Shown here: piece after piece, positions 7,663-17,719 of the stretch | How the letters are laid out: each line of letters opens with the position of its first letter | Position numbering within the stretch: the stretch's first letter is position 1 | From: Streptomyces sp. NRRL F-5123 | Lineage (GTDB): Bacteria; Actinomycetota; Actinomycetes; Streptomycetales; Streptomycetaceae | Length of the DNA: 64,000 bases | Assembly: GCF_000721495.1 (NCBI RefSeq) | Contig: NZ_JOHY01000038.1 | Location: forward strand, 1-64,000 | Direction of reading: 5' to 3' | Position numbers and translations under genes: made by a program | Notes under the pieces: model-generated | Told to the model about the DNA's origin: nothing | The model's input: only the letters and a program-made list of their open reading frames with translations | The model's database searches: none

Positions 7663-9861
7663 TCAGCCTACGTTTACGGGGTGCGCGGCGGGCTGCCGGT
7701 CCGCCGCCGCTTCCCGCGCCCGGCGGACGGCCCGCGAGGGGTACCAGCTGCGCTCGCCGAGCAGCAGCAGCGCCGCGGGCAGCACCATGACGCGGATGAC
7801 GAACGCGTCCAGCAGCACCGCGACGGCGAGGCTGAAGCCGATCTGCTTCATCTCGATCAGGTGCAGCCCGACGAAGCTCGCGAAGACCGTCACCATCACG
7901 AAGGCCGCGCTGGTCACCACGCTCGCCGAGCCGCCGACGCCGTCCAGCACCGCCTGGCGCGTGGACTCCCCGCGCAGCACCGCCTCCCGGATGCGGCTGA
8001 CCACGAACACCTGGTAGTCCATCGACAGCCCGAAGAGGATCACGAAGAGGAAGAGCGGCACGCGCGAGCCGATCGACCCGGTGGAGGTGAAGCCCAACAC
8101 CCCCTCGGCGAAGTTGCCTTGGAAGACCAGGGTCAGCACACCGAGCGCCGCGCCCGCCGACAGCAGGTTGAGCAGCACGCCCAGCAGCCCGATGACCAGC
8201 GAGCCGAACGCCCACACGGTGAGGGCGAAGGTGGCCAGCAGCAGCGCCCCGATGACGAGCGGCATCTTCGCCTTCTCGTGCGCGGGGTAGTCCGCGAAGC
8301 GCGCGATGTCACCGGTGACCGCGACCTCGGCGCCCGGCAACTCGGCGAAGGCGGCTGGGAGATAGCCCTCCCGCAGGTGGGCGAGCGAGGTGTGCGCCCG
8401 GTCGGAGCTGACGTATGCCGGAACGCCCAGCTCCAGCATGGTGACCCGGTGGTCGGCGGAGGTGCGCAGCCGGTACGTGCCGGCGAAGACGGGGTCGGCC
8501 TCGGCACGGGCGGCGACGTCCCGCAGCGCGGCGGAGACCGCGCCCGCCTGGCCCGGACCGGCCTTCACCAGCACCTGGTTCATGGACGTCTGCTCCGGGA
8601 AGGCCTGGTTGGTGCGGTCCCACGCCTGCATCGCAGGCAGGCCGCGGCTGTACGTCTCGCGCCCGATGTCGGTGAGCTTCAGCCCGCCCAGCGGCGCGGC
8701 GAGCGCGAGGAGGGCGAGCACGCCGACGGCGAGAGCGGCCGCGGGGCGCCTGGCGGTGCCGCGCAGGAGGGCGCCGACGAGCCGCCCGCTGCCCTCCCGC
8801 GCGGGAGCCTTGGCCTTGCGCCCCTTGCGCGCCCGGCGCTCGGCCCGCCGCTCCGCCCGTACGCCCAGCTTGACCAGTACCGCGGGCAGGACCGTCATCG
8901 AGCTGACGACGGCGGCGAGGGCGACGACGATCGCGCCGGTCGCCAGCGACGAGAAGATCACGTCGTCCGCGAGGTAGAGCGTCGCGCTGGACGCGGCCAC
9001 GGCGAGACCGGAGACCACCACGGCCCGCCCGGACGTGGCCGCCGCCAGCTCCACCAGCTCCCGCGACCCCAGCCGGCCCCCGGCCCTGGCCCGTTCCTCA
9101 CGTTCGCGCTTGAGGTAGAACAGCGTGTAGTCCACGCCGACCGCGAGGCCGATGAGCAGGATGACGTTGGTGCCGACCCCGGCGTCCGGGAAGACGTGCG
9201 AGGCGACCATCGACAGCCCGACGGCCGCCGCGATAGAGGTCAGCGCGATCAGCAGCGGCACGGTCGCCATCGCCGCCGACCGGAAGACCAGCAGCATCGT
9301 CAGCAGCGTGACCGGCAGCGCGATCAGTTCGGTGCGCGACAGGTCGTCGCCGCGCTGCCCCTGCACGTCCTTGCTGATGGACGGCCCGCCGCTCTCCTCC
9401 ACCCGCAGCGCCGGATAGGCCTTCGCGACCTGCGCGGTCTGCGCGAGCAGGGGGTCGACGTGGTTCTTGCCGTCCAGCTCCGCGCCCTTGAGCGTGACGT
9501 CCACGCGGACCGCCGTATGCCCCGCGTTGTACAACGGGTCCGCCACGTAGGCGACTTCGGGCAGCGCACGCATGCGCTCCACGACATCGCGCGCGGCGGC
9601 GTCCGCGGCCCCGCCGTCCAGCGCGCCGCTGCGCGCGGTGATCAGCACCTTCTCGACGGCCTTCTGCTCCAGTCCGCCCGAGGCCGCGATCGCCTCCGCC
9701 CGCCCGGCCTCGCCCACCCGGAAGTCGTCGGCGGTGGCGGCGTGCCCGCCGAGCGCCGCACCTCCGCCCAGGCACAGGATGACGAAGACGAACCAGCCGA
9801 CGACGGCCCGCCAGGGGTGGCGGGCGCTCCAACGAGCCATGTGTACCGGAAGATTTCCCAT
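7663..9861 (-). CDS. MMPL/RND-type membrane transporter
   Basis: The 732-residue protein starts at ATG 9861; an in-frame ATG seven codons later (MARWSARHPW) is an alternative. It has twelve predicted transmembrane helices in the 1+5+1+5 MMPL pattern, with two large extracytoplasmic domains (about residues 45-190 and 390-530). The helix-4 and helix-10 signatures are visible (AVGVDYTLFYLKRERE and LFGLSMDYQVFVVSRIRE), carrying the proton-relay Asp-Tyr pairs. Streptomycete MMPL proteins export lipids, siderophores or antibiotics. This one heads an operon with a two-component system, which suggests export induced by the kinase signal. Substrate unknown. Confidence 0.93.
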   Translation of the reverse strand: MGNLPVHMARWSARHPWRAVVGWFVFVILCLGGGAALGGHAATADDFRVGEAGRAEAIAASGGLEQKAVEKVLITARSGALDGGAADAAARDVVERMRALPEVAYVADPLYNAGHTAVRVDVTLKGAELDGKNHVDPLLAQTAQVAKAYPALRVEESGGPSISKDVQGQRGDDLSRTELIALPVTLLTMLLVFRSAAMATVPLLIALTSIAAAVGLSMVASHVFPDAGVGTNVILLIGLAVGVDYTLFYLKREREERARAGGRLGSRELVELAAATSGRAVVVSGLAVAASSATLYLADDVIFSSLATGAIVVALAAVVSSMTVLPAVLVKLGVRAERRAERRARKGRKAKAPAREGSGRLVGALLRGTARRPAAALAVGVLALLALAAPLGGLKLTDIGRETYSRGLPAMQAWDRTNQAFPEQTSMNQVLVKAGPGQAGAVSAALRDVAARAEADPVFAGTYRLRTSADHRVTMLELGVPAYVSSDRAHTSLAHLREGYLPAAFAELPGAEVAVTGDIARFADYPAHEKAKMPLVIGALLLATFALTVWAFGSLVIGLLGVLLNLLSAGAALGVLTLVFQGNFAEGVLGFTSTGSIGSRVPLFLFVILFGLSMDYQVFVVSRIREAVLRGESTRQAVLDGVGGSASVVTSAAFVMVTVFASFVGLHLIEMKQIGFSLAVAVLLDAFVIRVMVLPAALLLLGERSWYPSRAVRRAREAAADRQPAAHPVNVG

Positions 9862-9958
9862 GTCTCGATGCTGGCCGCGGGGCCCCGGTGGGCATCAGCA
9901 CCGCCCGGTGGAACTTCCCGTCCACCGACCGGTTGACCCCGCACCGACAATGGACGCC

Positions 9959-10621
9959 ATGAGCGCGCGATACGACGACGTGATCGGCCCGCTGCGGCAG
10001 GCGTACGACGCGCGTGCGGCCTGGCGCGACGGCCTCACCAAGGAGCCCTGGAAGGTCGAGGAGCGGCAGTCCTTCCGCGACCGGCTGGCACCGGGCGCGC
10101 GGCTGCTGGAGATCGGCGCGGGCACCGGGCAGGACAGCGCCTACTTCCGGTACGAGGGCCTGGCCGTCGTGGCGGCCGACCTCTCGCCCGCGATGGTCGA
10201 GCGCTGCCGTGCCAAGGGCGTCGAGGCCCGCGTCATGGACGTCCTGCACCTGGACGTCCAGGAGGCCTCGTTCGACGCGGTGTTCACGATGAACTGCCTG
10301 TTGCACGTCCCCAACCGCGACCTGCCCGCGGCCCTGGCCTCGGTCCGCACGGCCCTGCGCCCGGGCGGCCTGCTCTTCGTCGGCGTGTACGGCGGTACCG
10401 AGAGCGCGGAGGGCCCGATCGAGGGCGACGAGCACGTACCGCCGCGCTTCTTCTCCTGGCGCACGGACGGCCAGTTGCTCGGCTTCGCCACCGAGAGCTT
10501 CGAGGTCGTCGACTTCCACACGCTGGACGTCGGCGGCGGCCGCCGCTTCCAGTCGCTGACGCTGCGCCGCCCGGAGGCGGACCGGCCGGACGGCGGCTCG
10601 GACGTCGGCGGGGACTTCTGA
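9959..10621 (+). CDS. Class I SAM-dependent methyltransferase
   Basis: Begins at ATG 9959 (MSARYDD, 220 residues), or at ATG 9950 three codons earlier. Neither has a good ribosome binding site, so the message may be leaderless. The SAM-binding glycine loop LLEIGAGTGQDSAYF and the following acidic residue (VVAADLSPAM) identify a Rossmann methyltransferase (methyltransferase_11/25 group). Motifs FDAVFTMNCLLHVPN and LRPGGLLFVGVYGG complete the fold. It is divergent from the MMPL operon across about 90 bp. The substrate is not predictable. No partner genes are adjacent. Confidence 0.88.
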   Translation: MSARYDDVIGPLRQAYDARAAWRDGLTKEPWKVEERQSFRDRLAPGARLLEIGAGTGQDSAYFRYEGLAVVAADLSPAMVERCRAKGVEARVMDVLHLDVQEASFDAVFTMNCLLHVPNRDLPAALASVRTALRPGGLLFVGVYGGTESAEGPIEGDEHVPPRFFSWRTDGQLLGFATESFEVVDFHTLDVGGGRRFQSLTLRRPEADRPDGGSDVGGDF

Positions 10622-10698
10622 TCCGGCGGACACCCTTCCGCTTCCCGCGGGGCGTACCCGGCTCGCGGGCGCGGCCCGCGGAGTGGTGTGATGGCGCC

Positions 10699-11511
10699 AT
10701 GGCCGGAATGAGCATCACCGTGTGTCTGCCCGCAGGGGCCGCCGACGACGTGGAGGCGGCGGTCGCGGAGGCGATGGCCCCGTTCGAGATCGACTACACG
10801 GTCGGCGACGACCGCGACATCTGGGATTCCTGGTGCATCAGCGGCGGCACCGCCCACGGCGGGGGCTTCAACGTCCTGCCGGGCCACGAACACGACCCCC
10901 GGCTGATCCACGAGATCCCCGGACGGTGGTGGCAGCCGGGCGCCGACGCGACCCCCAACGACCCCGGTTGGTGCGCGGGCGGACCCCGCGGCCTCCTCGA
11001 CTTCTCCGCGTCCCGCGAGGAGGCGGCGGAGCTGGCCGAGGGTGCGTGGCGGCGGTGGCAGGAGCTGGCACGCGAACTGCCCGAGGCCCGGCCGCTCGAC
11101 GCCTTCCGCGCCCGCCGCCGTTCCGACCCCGGCTACTCACGGGAGCAGGCCGCCGCCGACTACCATGCCCAGCCCCTCCTGCAGAGTTTCGAGGCGTACC
11201 TGGACACGCTCCCCACCGAGCGCTACCGGTGGAACTTCCTGCGCACCGGCGACCCGGTCGCCGACATCGGACCCGCGTCCCTGGAGAAATTCCTCGCCCA
11301 CGCCCTCTTCGATGCCCTCAACACCCGCAACGTCCTCACCCTGGACGGCTGGTGGCACGAGGACGGCGCCCCCGGCATCCACGGCCCCTGCCCCACCCCC
11401 GCCGCCTGCCCGCACACCCCCGGCGTACCCGCCGGCCAGGACCACGTCGACACCTACCTGCTGGAACTCCCCGCCGACACGCTCCTGGCCAACGTGCACT
11501 GTCACGTGTGA
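10699..11511 (+). CDS. Uncharacterised cytoplasmic protein
   Basis: The 270-residue protein starts at ATG 10699 (MAGMSI). I do not recognise a family. It is soluble, Trp-rich, and lacks signal peptide or membrane helices. Visible features are an N-terminal alpha/beta segment, then WDSWCISGGTAHGGGF and a central helical stretch. The C-terminus is rich in His and Cys (HGPCPTPAACPHTPG and a terminal NVHCHV), which could bind metal. The last 50 residues describe an acidic alpha/beta domain ending in a beta strand. No operon partner is evident. Confidence 0.65.
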   Translation: MAGMSITVCLPAGAADDVEAAVAEAMAPFEIDYTVGDDRDIWDSWCISGGTAHGGGFNVLPGHEHDPRLIHEIPGRWWQPGADATPNDPGWCAGGPRGLLDFSASREEAAELAEGAWRRWQELARELPEARPLDAFRARRRSDPGYSREQAAADYHAQPLLQSFEAYLDTLPTERYRWNFLRTGDPVADIGPASLEKFLAHALFDALNTRNVLTLDGWWHEDGAPGIHGPCPTPAACPHTPGVPAGQDHVDTYLLELPADTLLANVHCHV

Positions 11512-11583
11512 GCCGGGCCCGCAGGCCTTTCCGGGAGGGCCCCGTAGAGTTGCCGGACGACTGACTGTCCCGGGGGGACCGAC

Positions 11584-12234
11584 ATGGTGAGCGCAGAGGC
11601 GGGCGAAAAGGGGTCGCGGGGGATGCCCGTGGGTGTCGGCTCGGCGTTGTGGGCCGTGGGCGTGCCGGTCGTCACCGTCGTGTTCGCCGTGGGCGGGCTG
11701 TACCTCACGATGTGGTTCGCCGTGGTCGGGCTGCTGCTCACCGCGACGGTCGCGGGGCTCTGCGCGGGCATGGGGTGGAACCGCGCGGGTGCCGGGACGC
11801 TCGCGGCCGTCGGCGTCATGGCGCTGGGGCTGTTCGCGGGGCCCGTCGCGCACGACACGTACCTCAAGCAGTACGGCACGATGACCGACGCGCTGGTGGT
11901 CGACACCGCGAAGGAGCACGACGGGCACGGGCGGGACGTCTGCCGGGTGGTCGACGCCTCGGGGAAGGTGCGGGACCTGGGCAACACGGAGAACTGCTAC
12001 GCGCAGTTCACACGCGGCCAGCACGTCGTCCTCTTCGAGGACCCCATCGGCAACCTCAAACCGTGGATCGAGGCCGCGCACACCCGCACCCTCGACACCA
12101 CGGGCCTGGCGACCACCGCCGGTCTCTTCGCGGCCACCGGCGGGCTGATGCTGTACGCGGGGCTGCGGCGCCGCACCGACCAGCAGGTGGCGCAGAAGAA
12201 GCAGCAGCGCCGCCGGGCCCCCGCCGCCGCCTGA
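11584..12234 (+). CDS. Membrane protein of unknown function
   Basis: The 216-residue protein starts at ATG 11584 after GGGGGGACC. Three closely spaced hydrophobic helices (about residues 20-85) are followed by a polar domain of about 85 residues with two Cys (CRVVDASGKV, NCYAQF). A fourth helix follows (about 170-190) and a Lys/Arg/Gln-rich tail. The polar middle may be extracytoplasmic, with the Cys pair as a disulfide. Proteins of this layout are common in Streptomyces without assigned role. It converges on the Rieske oxygenase gene with a 6-bp gap. Confidence 0.7.
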   Translation: MVSAEAGEKGSRGMPVGVGSALWAVGVPVVTVVFAVGGLYLTMWFAVVGLLLTATVAGLCAGMGWNRAGAGTLAAVGVMALGLFAGPVAHDTYLKQYGTMTDALVVDTAKEHDGHGRDVCRVVDASGKVRDLGNTENCYAQFTRGQHVVLFEDPIGNLKPWIEAAHTRTLDTTGLATTAGLFAATGGLMLYAGLRRRTDQQVAQKKQQRRRAPAAA

Positions 12235-12240
12235 GCGGGG

Positions 12241-13344
12241 CTACGCCGTCACCTCGCTCTCGGGCCGCGCGGCTCCCGACTGCGGCGCGGGCACGCCCAC
12301 CGCGTCCGGCGGATAGAACTGGCGGGTCCAGCGGCGGAAGGGCCCGACCGGTCCGTCGCCCTGGGCCAGCCGCGGCGGGGAGACGTAGCGCTTGGAGTCC
12401 CAGATCGGGAAGTCCTCGGCCACGAACGCCGCGTTCGCGCGGATCGCCGGGCCGCGCAGGAGCCGGGCGGCGGTGCGGCTGACCCAGCGGGCGAGGGGTG
12501 CGGGGAGCCGCGCGGGTTCGGCGGCGGCGATGCGGATGGTCTGGCGGACCTGGAAGCGGCTGGGCGCGATCATCGTGGGGGCGATCATGGCGCAGGTGCG
12601 CAGGCCCAGCCGCGGCATGCGGGTGCACACGTGCAGGCGGCTGAGGCCGCAGGCCTCGACGTCCACCTCCAGGGCGACTTCGCCGAAGAGCGGGACGCGC
12701 TCGCGGGTGCGCATGGACAGGCGGAATGCGCGGCCGTCGAAGTCGACCGGCACCGCTCGCTGGGAGTCGCTCCACCGGTGCAGCGCGGTGAAGTGGCCGA
12801 AGTCGACCGCGTTCTCGACGGCGTCCTGAGCGTGGCCCGGCATCTCCCAGGTGTCGCAGTGCGAGGGCAGGTCGCCGAGCATGTGCCAGTCGGGCAGCTC
12901 CCAGAAGGGCGCGCGGCCGTCGTGGTGCCGCCACACGAACACCGTGTCGTTGGCCTCGCGGACGGCGAGGTGCGTGACGGCCGCCGCGGGCGGCGGGGTG
13001 CCGTACGACGTGCGGGTGCACCTGCCGTCCGGGCCGAAGGCGAAGCGGTGGAAGGGGCAGACGAGGTCGTCGCCCTCGACCGTGCCGCGGCCCAGGTGCG
13101 CGCCCAGGTGCGGGCAGTGCGGGCGGACGGCCCGCAGCCTGCCGTCGCGCAGCCGGTAGAGGACGACGTCCTCGCCCTGGAGGGGCCGGGTCAGGACGGT
13201 GCCGGGTGTCAGCTCGGGGGTGAAGGCGACGGCGAACCAGCCGTCGGGGTAGGGGAGTTGGGGCGGCAGTGAGGTCGCGGGCGTCGGGCCCTGCGTGAAG
13301 TGCCCCGAGACGCGCTTCCCATCACCGGATGAGACGCGCTTCAC
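12241..13344 (-). CDS. Rieske non-haem iron oxygenase in the PTM cluster
   Basis: The 367-residue protein starts at GTG 13344, overlapping the MDR reductase stop by 4 bp, so it belongs to the cluster operon. The Rieske [2Fe-2S] ligands are Cys77/His79 and Cys96/His99 (CPHLGAHLG, CPFHRFAF). The catalytic domain carries the mononuclear-iron motif NxxDxxHxxxxH at Asn178, Asp181, His184 and His189 (ENAVDFGHFTALH), so this is a full oxygenase and not a ferredoxin. Layout resembles steroid-type Rieske enzymes (KshA, cholesterol 7-desaturase). No reductase or ferredoxin partner is adjacent. Its place after the PTM reductase suggests late hydroxylation or desaturation of the macrolactam, a step given to a P450 in other PTM clusters. 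Confidence 0.9.
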   Translation of the reverse strand: MKRVSSGDGKRVSGHFTQGPTPATSLPPQLPYPDGWFAVAFTPELTPGTVLTRPLQGEDVVLYRLRDGRLRAVRPHCPHLGAHLGRGTVEGDDLVCPFHRFAFGPDGRCTRTSYGTPPPAAAVTHLAVREANDTVFVWRHHDGRAPFWELPDWHMLGDLPSHCDTWEMPGHAQDAVENAVDFGHFTALHRWSDSQRAVPVDFDGRAFRLSMRTRERVPLFGEVALEVDVEACGLSRLHVCTRMPRLGLRTCAMIAPTMIAPSRFQVRQTIRIAAAEPARLPAPLARWVSRTAARLLRGPAIRANAAFVAEDFPIWDSKRYVSPPRLAQGDGPVGPFRRWTRQFYPPDAVGVPAPQSGAARPESEVTA

Positions 13345-14441
13345 AGCTCCACCAGCACCTTCCCGCGCGAGGCGGCCCGGTCCGCGTACAGGCTGCGGTA
13401 CGCCGCCGGGATCGCGTCGAAGCCGCGGTGGACGGTCTGCCGGTAGGCGATCTCGCCGCGGCGGACGGCGCCCCCCAACTCGGCGTGCAGAGCCGCCCAG
13501 TTGCCGGGCGTGAACCACTCGGGCGCGAAGATGCCGCGGATGGTGGCGCGCGGGAACATGATCTGGTTGAGCAGCCGCGGGCCGGTCCACTCCTGGCCGA
13601 CCTGGCTGGACCACTGCCAGCTCACCGCCACCTGGGCGCCGACGTTGAGCATGCCGAAGACGGTGTCGGTGAAGTCCCCGCCGAGGTTGTCGAAGTACTT
13701 GTCGACGCCGTCGGGCGCGGCCCCGGCGAGTGCCCCGGCGAGGGCTTCCGCGTCGTCCCCGTGCCGGTAGACGATCACCTCGTCGAAGCCGAGCCCCTCG
13801 AGGTACGCCGCCTTCTCCGGACTGCCGGTCGTGCCGACGACGCGGGCCGCTCCGGCGCGCTTGGCCAACTGGCCGACGAGCGAGCCGACCTGGCCGGTGG
13901 CGCCGCTGACGACGACGGTGTCCCCGGGCCGGACGGTGAAGAACTTCGTCATCGTGCCCCACGCGGTCATGCCGGAGCCGCCGAGCACGCCGAGCGCGGC
14001 GGGCAGCGGCAGCGTGTCGTCGTAGTCGGCCGGGTCGAGGCGGCGGTAGGCGGGGAAGACCATGGGGAAGGTCCCGCCCCACTGCCAGGCGGCGCCGTCG
14101 CTCACGACGTGGCTGCGCCAGCCGCCGAAGCCCTGGACGAGGTCGCCGGGCGCGAACCGGGCGCGCGGGCCGGCCGCGACGACCTCCATGATCGAGTCGG
14201 CGCCCATGTGGTCGCCGAGCGGGGTGTCCAGCGCGATGCCGTGCAGGTAGGGGTCGACGGAGACGTAGCGGGTGCGCAGCAGCATCTGGTCGTCGGCGAG
14301 GCGGACGTCGACCTCCTCCGTCACCTTGCGGTACATGCGCGTGACGTCCGGCACGCCCTCGACGTGCTCGGCGACGATCCACTTGTCGACCGTCACGGTC
14401 CGGACGGCCTGCCCGGGACTCGCGGTGGTGGCGGTGCTCAC
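13341..14441 (-). CDS. ftdE: Zinc-independent MDR reductase, PTM ring-forming enzyme (FtdE/IkaC type)
   Basis: The 366-residue protein starts at GTG 14441 with 4-bp overlaps on both sides. It belongs to the leukotriene B4 dehydrogenase-like branch of medium-chain reductases. It has no zinc Cys cluster, a GroES-like N-terminal domain (RYVSVDPYLHG), NADP-binding VVVSGATGQVGSLVG and a C-terminal substrate loop. In PTM pathways the alcohol-dehydrogenase-like enzyme closes a further carbocycle by reductive cyclisation, giving 5-5-6 or 5-6-5 systems. Its presence beside two FAD oxidoreductases favours a tricyclic product. The ring pattern itself is inferred from known clusters, not from this sequence. 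Confidence 0.88.
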   Translation of the reverse strand: MSTATTASPGQAVRTVTVDKWIVAEHVEGVPDVTRMYRKVTEEVDVRLADDQMLLRTRYVSVDPYLHGIALDTPLGDHMGADSIMEVVAAGPRARFAPGDLVQGFGGWRSHVVSDGAAWQWGGTFPMVFPAYRRLDPADYDDTLPLPAALGVLGGSGMTAWGTMTKFFTVRPGDTVVVSGATGQVGSLVGQLAKRAGAARVVGTTGSPEKAAYLEGLGFDEVIVYRHGDDAEALAGALAGAAPDGVDKYFDNLGGDFTDTVFGMLNVGAQVAVSWQWSSQVGQEWTGPRLLNQIMFPRATIRGIFAPEWFTPGNWAALHAELGGAVRRGEIAYRQTVHRGFDAIPAAYRSLYADRAASRGKVLVEL

Positions 14442-16087
14442 AGGGTGACTCCTTCGAGGATGTGGGTCGGCCGCGGCGCGCTGCCGTCGACCTCGGCGCG
14501 GAAGGGCCTGCCGTCGTCCCGGCAGACGTACTGCATGACGTGCCGCCCGGCGGCGGCCGCCCGGATGAGGCCGCCGGTGGTGGCCCACACGCCGGAGAGG
14601 TAGAAGTTCGCCAGGCCCGGCAGCCCGGGGCCGTGGGTGCGGACCTGCGCCTCCACGGCGTCGCCGCTGGGCAGGAACGGCTGCCAGCCGAGCACCGTGC
14701 CGTTGTGGTTGCCGGTGTAGCGGACCTGGGTGAGCGGCGTGGAGACGTCCCTGACGGCGACGGCCTCCCCGATCCCGGGGTAGTGCGCCTCCAGCACCTC
14801 CAGGATCGTGTCCCGCACCCGCCGCTTGGCCTGCTGGTACGCGCGCCCGCGGCCGACCGCGAGGGTGTGCGTCTCCACCCCGCGGCGCACCCGGCTGGCC
14901 TGCTCGGGGCCGGTGCTCAACGCCCGCCAGGGGGCGATGTCGCAGAAGTAGCTCGCGTAGACGACCGCGGTGCCCGGTGGCGACAGCTCGGGGTAATGGC
15001 GGCTGCGGAACTGGACGTTGATGCTCGGGTGGCGGATGCCGGTCAGCCGCGCGGCCTGCTCCTCGCCGAGCAGGTAGGTCGTGCAGGGGTCGCCCTCGGG
15101 GAAGGGGCGGCGCAGGCCGAGGAAGACGGTGACGTAGCCGGGGAAGATCATGCCGGGCTCGTCGATGACGGAGGTGTACAGGCGGCGGTAACCCTCGTCC
15201 AGGTAGCGGCCCTTGAGCAGGTCCAGCAGCGCGGTGCGGCCGTCGCACGCGGCCACCACGATGTCGGCGTACCGCTCGCTGCCGTCGCTGAGCCGTACGC
15301 CCACGGCCCGGTCGTCCTCCACCAGGATCTCGCTGACCTTGGCGTTGTACGCGATCTCGCCGCCGAGGCCGAGGTAGCGCCGCTCGATCGAGCGGGCCAG
15401 GCCCAGCGAGCCCCCTTCCGGGACGCCCGCGGACTGGTCGGCGTGGGCGGCGAGTTGGAAGAAGAAGGGCAGCAGCGGGAAGCTCGGGTGCTTCTCGTAG
15501 AGGATGTGGTTGAAGGCGTCGCGCAGCAGCGGCGAGCGGAAGCGGGCGGCGAAGTCCGTCATGGGCGTGCCCATCGCGCGCCGCATCACGTTCACGTACG
15601 GCAGGAAACCCGCGAGCATCCGCAGGCGTTCGGCGCGGCCCATGAGCGGGACGGGTGTGAGGAAGGGGTACTTGACCAGGGCGGTGCGGAAGGCGCGTAC
15701 TCCCGCGCAGAAGCGCTTGATCCGTCGGGCGTCCGCCGGGGACAGCTCCAGCAGGTGCGCCTGCAGGCGGTCGGGGTCGGAGTAGAAGCGCACCGCGCGG
15801 CCGTCACGCGCCCGTACGGTGTTGAAGGTCTCGAAGGTGCGCATCGACTTGCCCTGGAGCGCGCCGAGTTCGAGCCAGATCTGGTGCATCTCGTTGCCGG
15901 GCCCGGAGCCGAGAAGCCAGCTGGCGGTGGGGTCGAAGGTGAAGGCGCCGCGGTCCCAGGCGGTGCAGCAGCCGCCCGGGATCTCGTGCATCTCCAGGAC
16001 GGTGCTGCGGTAGCCGTTCATCTGCGCGTAGCAGCCGGTGGACAGGCCGCCGAGGCCGCCGCCGACCACGATCATCGTCTGCCTCAT
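14438..16087 (-). CDS. ftdD: FAD-dependent PTM cyclase/oxidoreductase, phytoene-desaturase-like (second copy)
   Basis: The 549-residue protein starts at ATG 16087, overlapping its upstream paralogue by 4 bp. The FAD Rossmann motif (IVVGGGLGGLSTGCYAQ) is at residues 6-22. PGGCCTAWDRG follows, as in phytoene desaturase-like proteins, and the C-terminal FAD segment is GVWATTGGLIRAAAAGRH. It is clearly homologous to the next gene (shared ELSPADARRIKRFC, GGSLGLARSIE and FTGNH-type motifs). In PTM biosynthesis, paired flavoenzymes reductively cyclise the two polyene arms of the tetramate into the fused carbocycles. Confidence 0.9.
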   Translation of the reverse strand: MRQTMIVVGGGLGGLSTGCYAQMNGYRSTVLEMHEIPGGCCTAWDRGAFTFDPTASWLLGSGPGNEMHQIWLELGALQGKSMRTFETFNTVRARDGRAVRFYSDPDRLQAHLLELSPADARRIKRFCAGVRAFRTALVKYPFLTPVPLMGRAERLRMLAGFLPYVNVMRRAMGTPMTDFAARFRSPLLRDAFNHILYEKHPSFPLLPFFFQLAAHADQSAGVPEGGSLGLARSIERRYLGLGGEIAYNAKVSEILVEDDRAVGVRLSDGSERYADIVVAACDGRTALLDLLKGRYLDEGYRRLYTSVIDEPGMIFPGYVTVFLGLRRPFPEGDPCTTYLLGEEQAARLTGIRHPSINVQFRSRHYPELSPPGTAVVYASYFCDIAPWRALSTGPEQASRVRRGVETHTLAVGRGRAYQQAKRRVRDTILEVLEAHYPGIGEAVAVRDVSTPLTQVRYTGNHNGTVLGWQPFLPSGDAVEAQVRTHGPGLPGLANFYLSGVWATTGGLIRAAAAGRHVMQYVCRDDGRPFRAEVDGSAPRPTHILEGVTL

Positions 16088-17719
16088 GCGCGTGCCGTCC
16101 CGGAGTAGGTGGCGTCCGCGCCGAGTTGGGGCAGCTCGCCCCACTGCGACGGGTGCCAGGGTGTGGTGTCGTCGCTGGGCCAGGCCTGGAAGGGCACCTT
16201 CAGCTCGTCGCACAGGTAGTGGACCGCGAAGCGGCCCGCGGAGGCGGCGCGGATGAGGCCGCCACCCGCGACCCACTGGCCGGTCATGGAGAAGCCCGCC
16301 AGGCCCGGCAGCCGCATCCGGTCCCGGCCGACGAGCCTGTCCGTGAGCTTCTCGGTGTCGGTGAAGGACTTCCAGGCCAGGATGCTGCCCTCGTGGTTGC
16401 CGGTGAAGCGGCGCAGCGTGACGGGCGTGGCCACGTCGACGACCTCGGTGCGCTCGGCGGTGCCGGGGTGCTTGCGCTCCAGGAAGTCCCGCAGGAAGTC
16501 GGCGACCTCCCGCTTGCGCGCCCGGTAGCGCTTGCGGGAGGCGGCGCGCAGTTCCTGCCAGTACCCGAAGTCGCTGAAGTAGGTGCAGTGCACGACCGAG
16601 CGGCCCGGCGGCGCGAAGCCGTCGGCGTACTGCGAACGGACCTGCACCACCAGGCTGTTCTGCCGTACGGCCGGGAGCCGCGCGCTGTCCTCGGGGGACA
16701 GCAGGTAGGTGGTGCTGTGCGGGGTGTCGGGCGGCAGATCGCCGGTGAGGCCCACGAAGGCGGAGACGACGCCCGGGTAGAGGGTCTCCGGGCGGTGCAG
16801 GGCCTCGTCGAAGAGGGCCCGGGTGACGGGGCTGGACCAGCGCCCGTCCAGGAGTTTCCGGAGCACGGTGGGGCCGTCGCAGGCGGCGATCACGTGGTCG
16901 GCGAACTCCCGTGTGCCGTTCTTGAGTTCCACGCCCACCGCGCGGTCGCCCTCGACCAGCACACGGGTCACCGCCGAGCGGTAGTCGACGCGCCCGCCGA
17001 GCCCCCGGTAGCGCTTCTCCACGGAGCGCGCGAGACCGAGCGAACCGCCCTGCGGGAAACCGCAGTTGCCGCGGTGGGCCGCGGCCATGTTGAACAGGTA
17101 CGGCAGCAGCGGGAAGACCTCGTGGTCCTGGAAGAAGACGAAGGGGAAGGCCCGCCGCAGCAGGGGGTCCTGGAGGCGGGCGCAGAAGGCGTCCATCTGC
17201 GTCGCGCCGGTGCGCCAGAACAGCCGGAAGGCGGGCAGCACCTTCCGCGCCAGCTCCAGCTTCTCGCGCACGCTGCGCAGCGGCGGCGGGGTCAGGAAGG
17301 GGTAGAGGTCGATCGCGGTGAAGCGCCGCAGGTCGGCGCAGAACCGCCGGATGTGCCTGGCGTCGGCGGGGGACAGCTCCAGCAGGTGGGCCTGGAGCCG
17401 ATCCGGGTCGTTGTAGAAGCGGACCTCACGGCCGTGCTCGTCGACGACCCGGTTGAAGATCTCGAAGTCGGTGATCGACTTGCCGTCCAGGGCGCCGAGT
17501 TCGCGCCACACCTGGTGCGCGTCGTTGCCGGGGGCGGTGCCGATCAGCCAGTCGATGCAGTAGTCGAAGAGGTAGCCCTGCCGGGCCCAGGAGGTGCAGC
17601 AGCCGCCGGGCAGTACGTGCTTCTCGAAGATCCGGCTCTCCATGCCGCTCATCTGGGCGTAGCAGCCCGCCGCGAGCCCGGAGACGCCAGCGCCGACGAC
17701 GATGACCTTCGGGGGGCGC

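Noticed and set aside
9933..9952. TTGACC and GACAAT as promoter of the methyltransferase gene
   Set aside because: The two hexamers are far too close (well under 15 bp) to be a functional -35/-10 pair, and GACAAT runs into the start codon.
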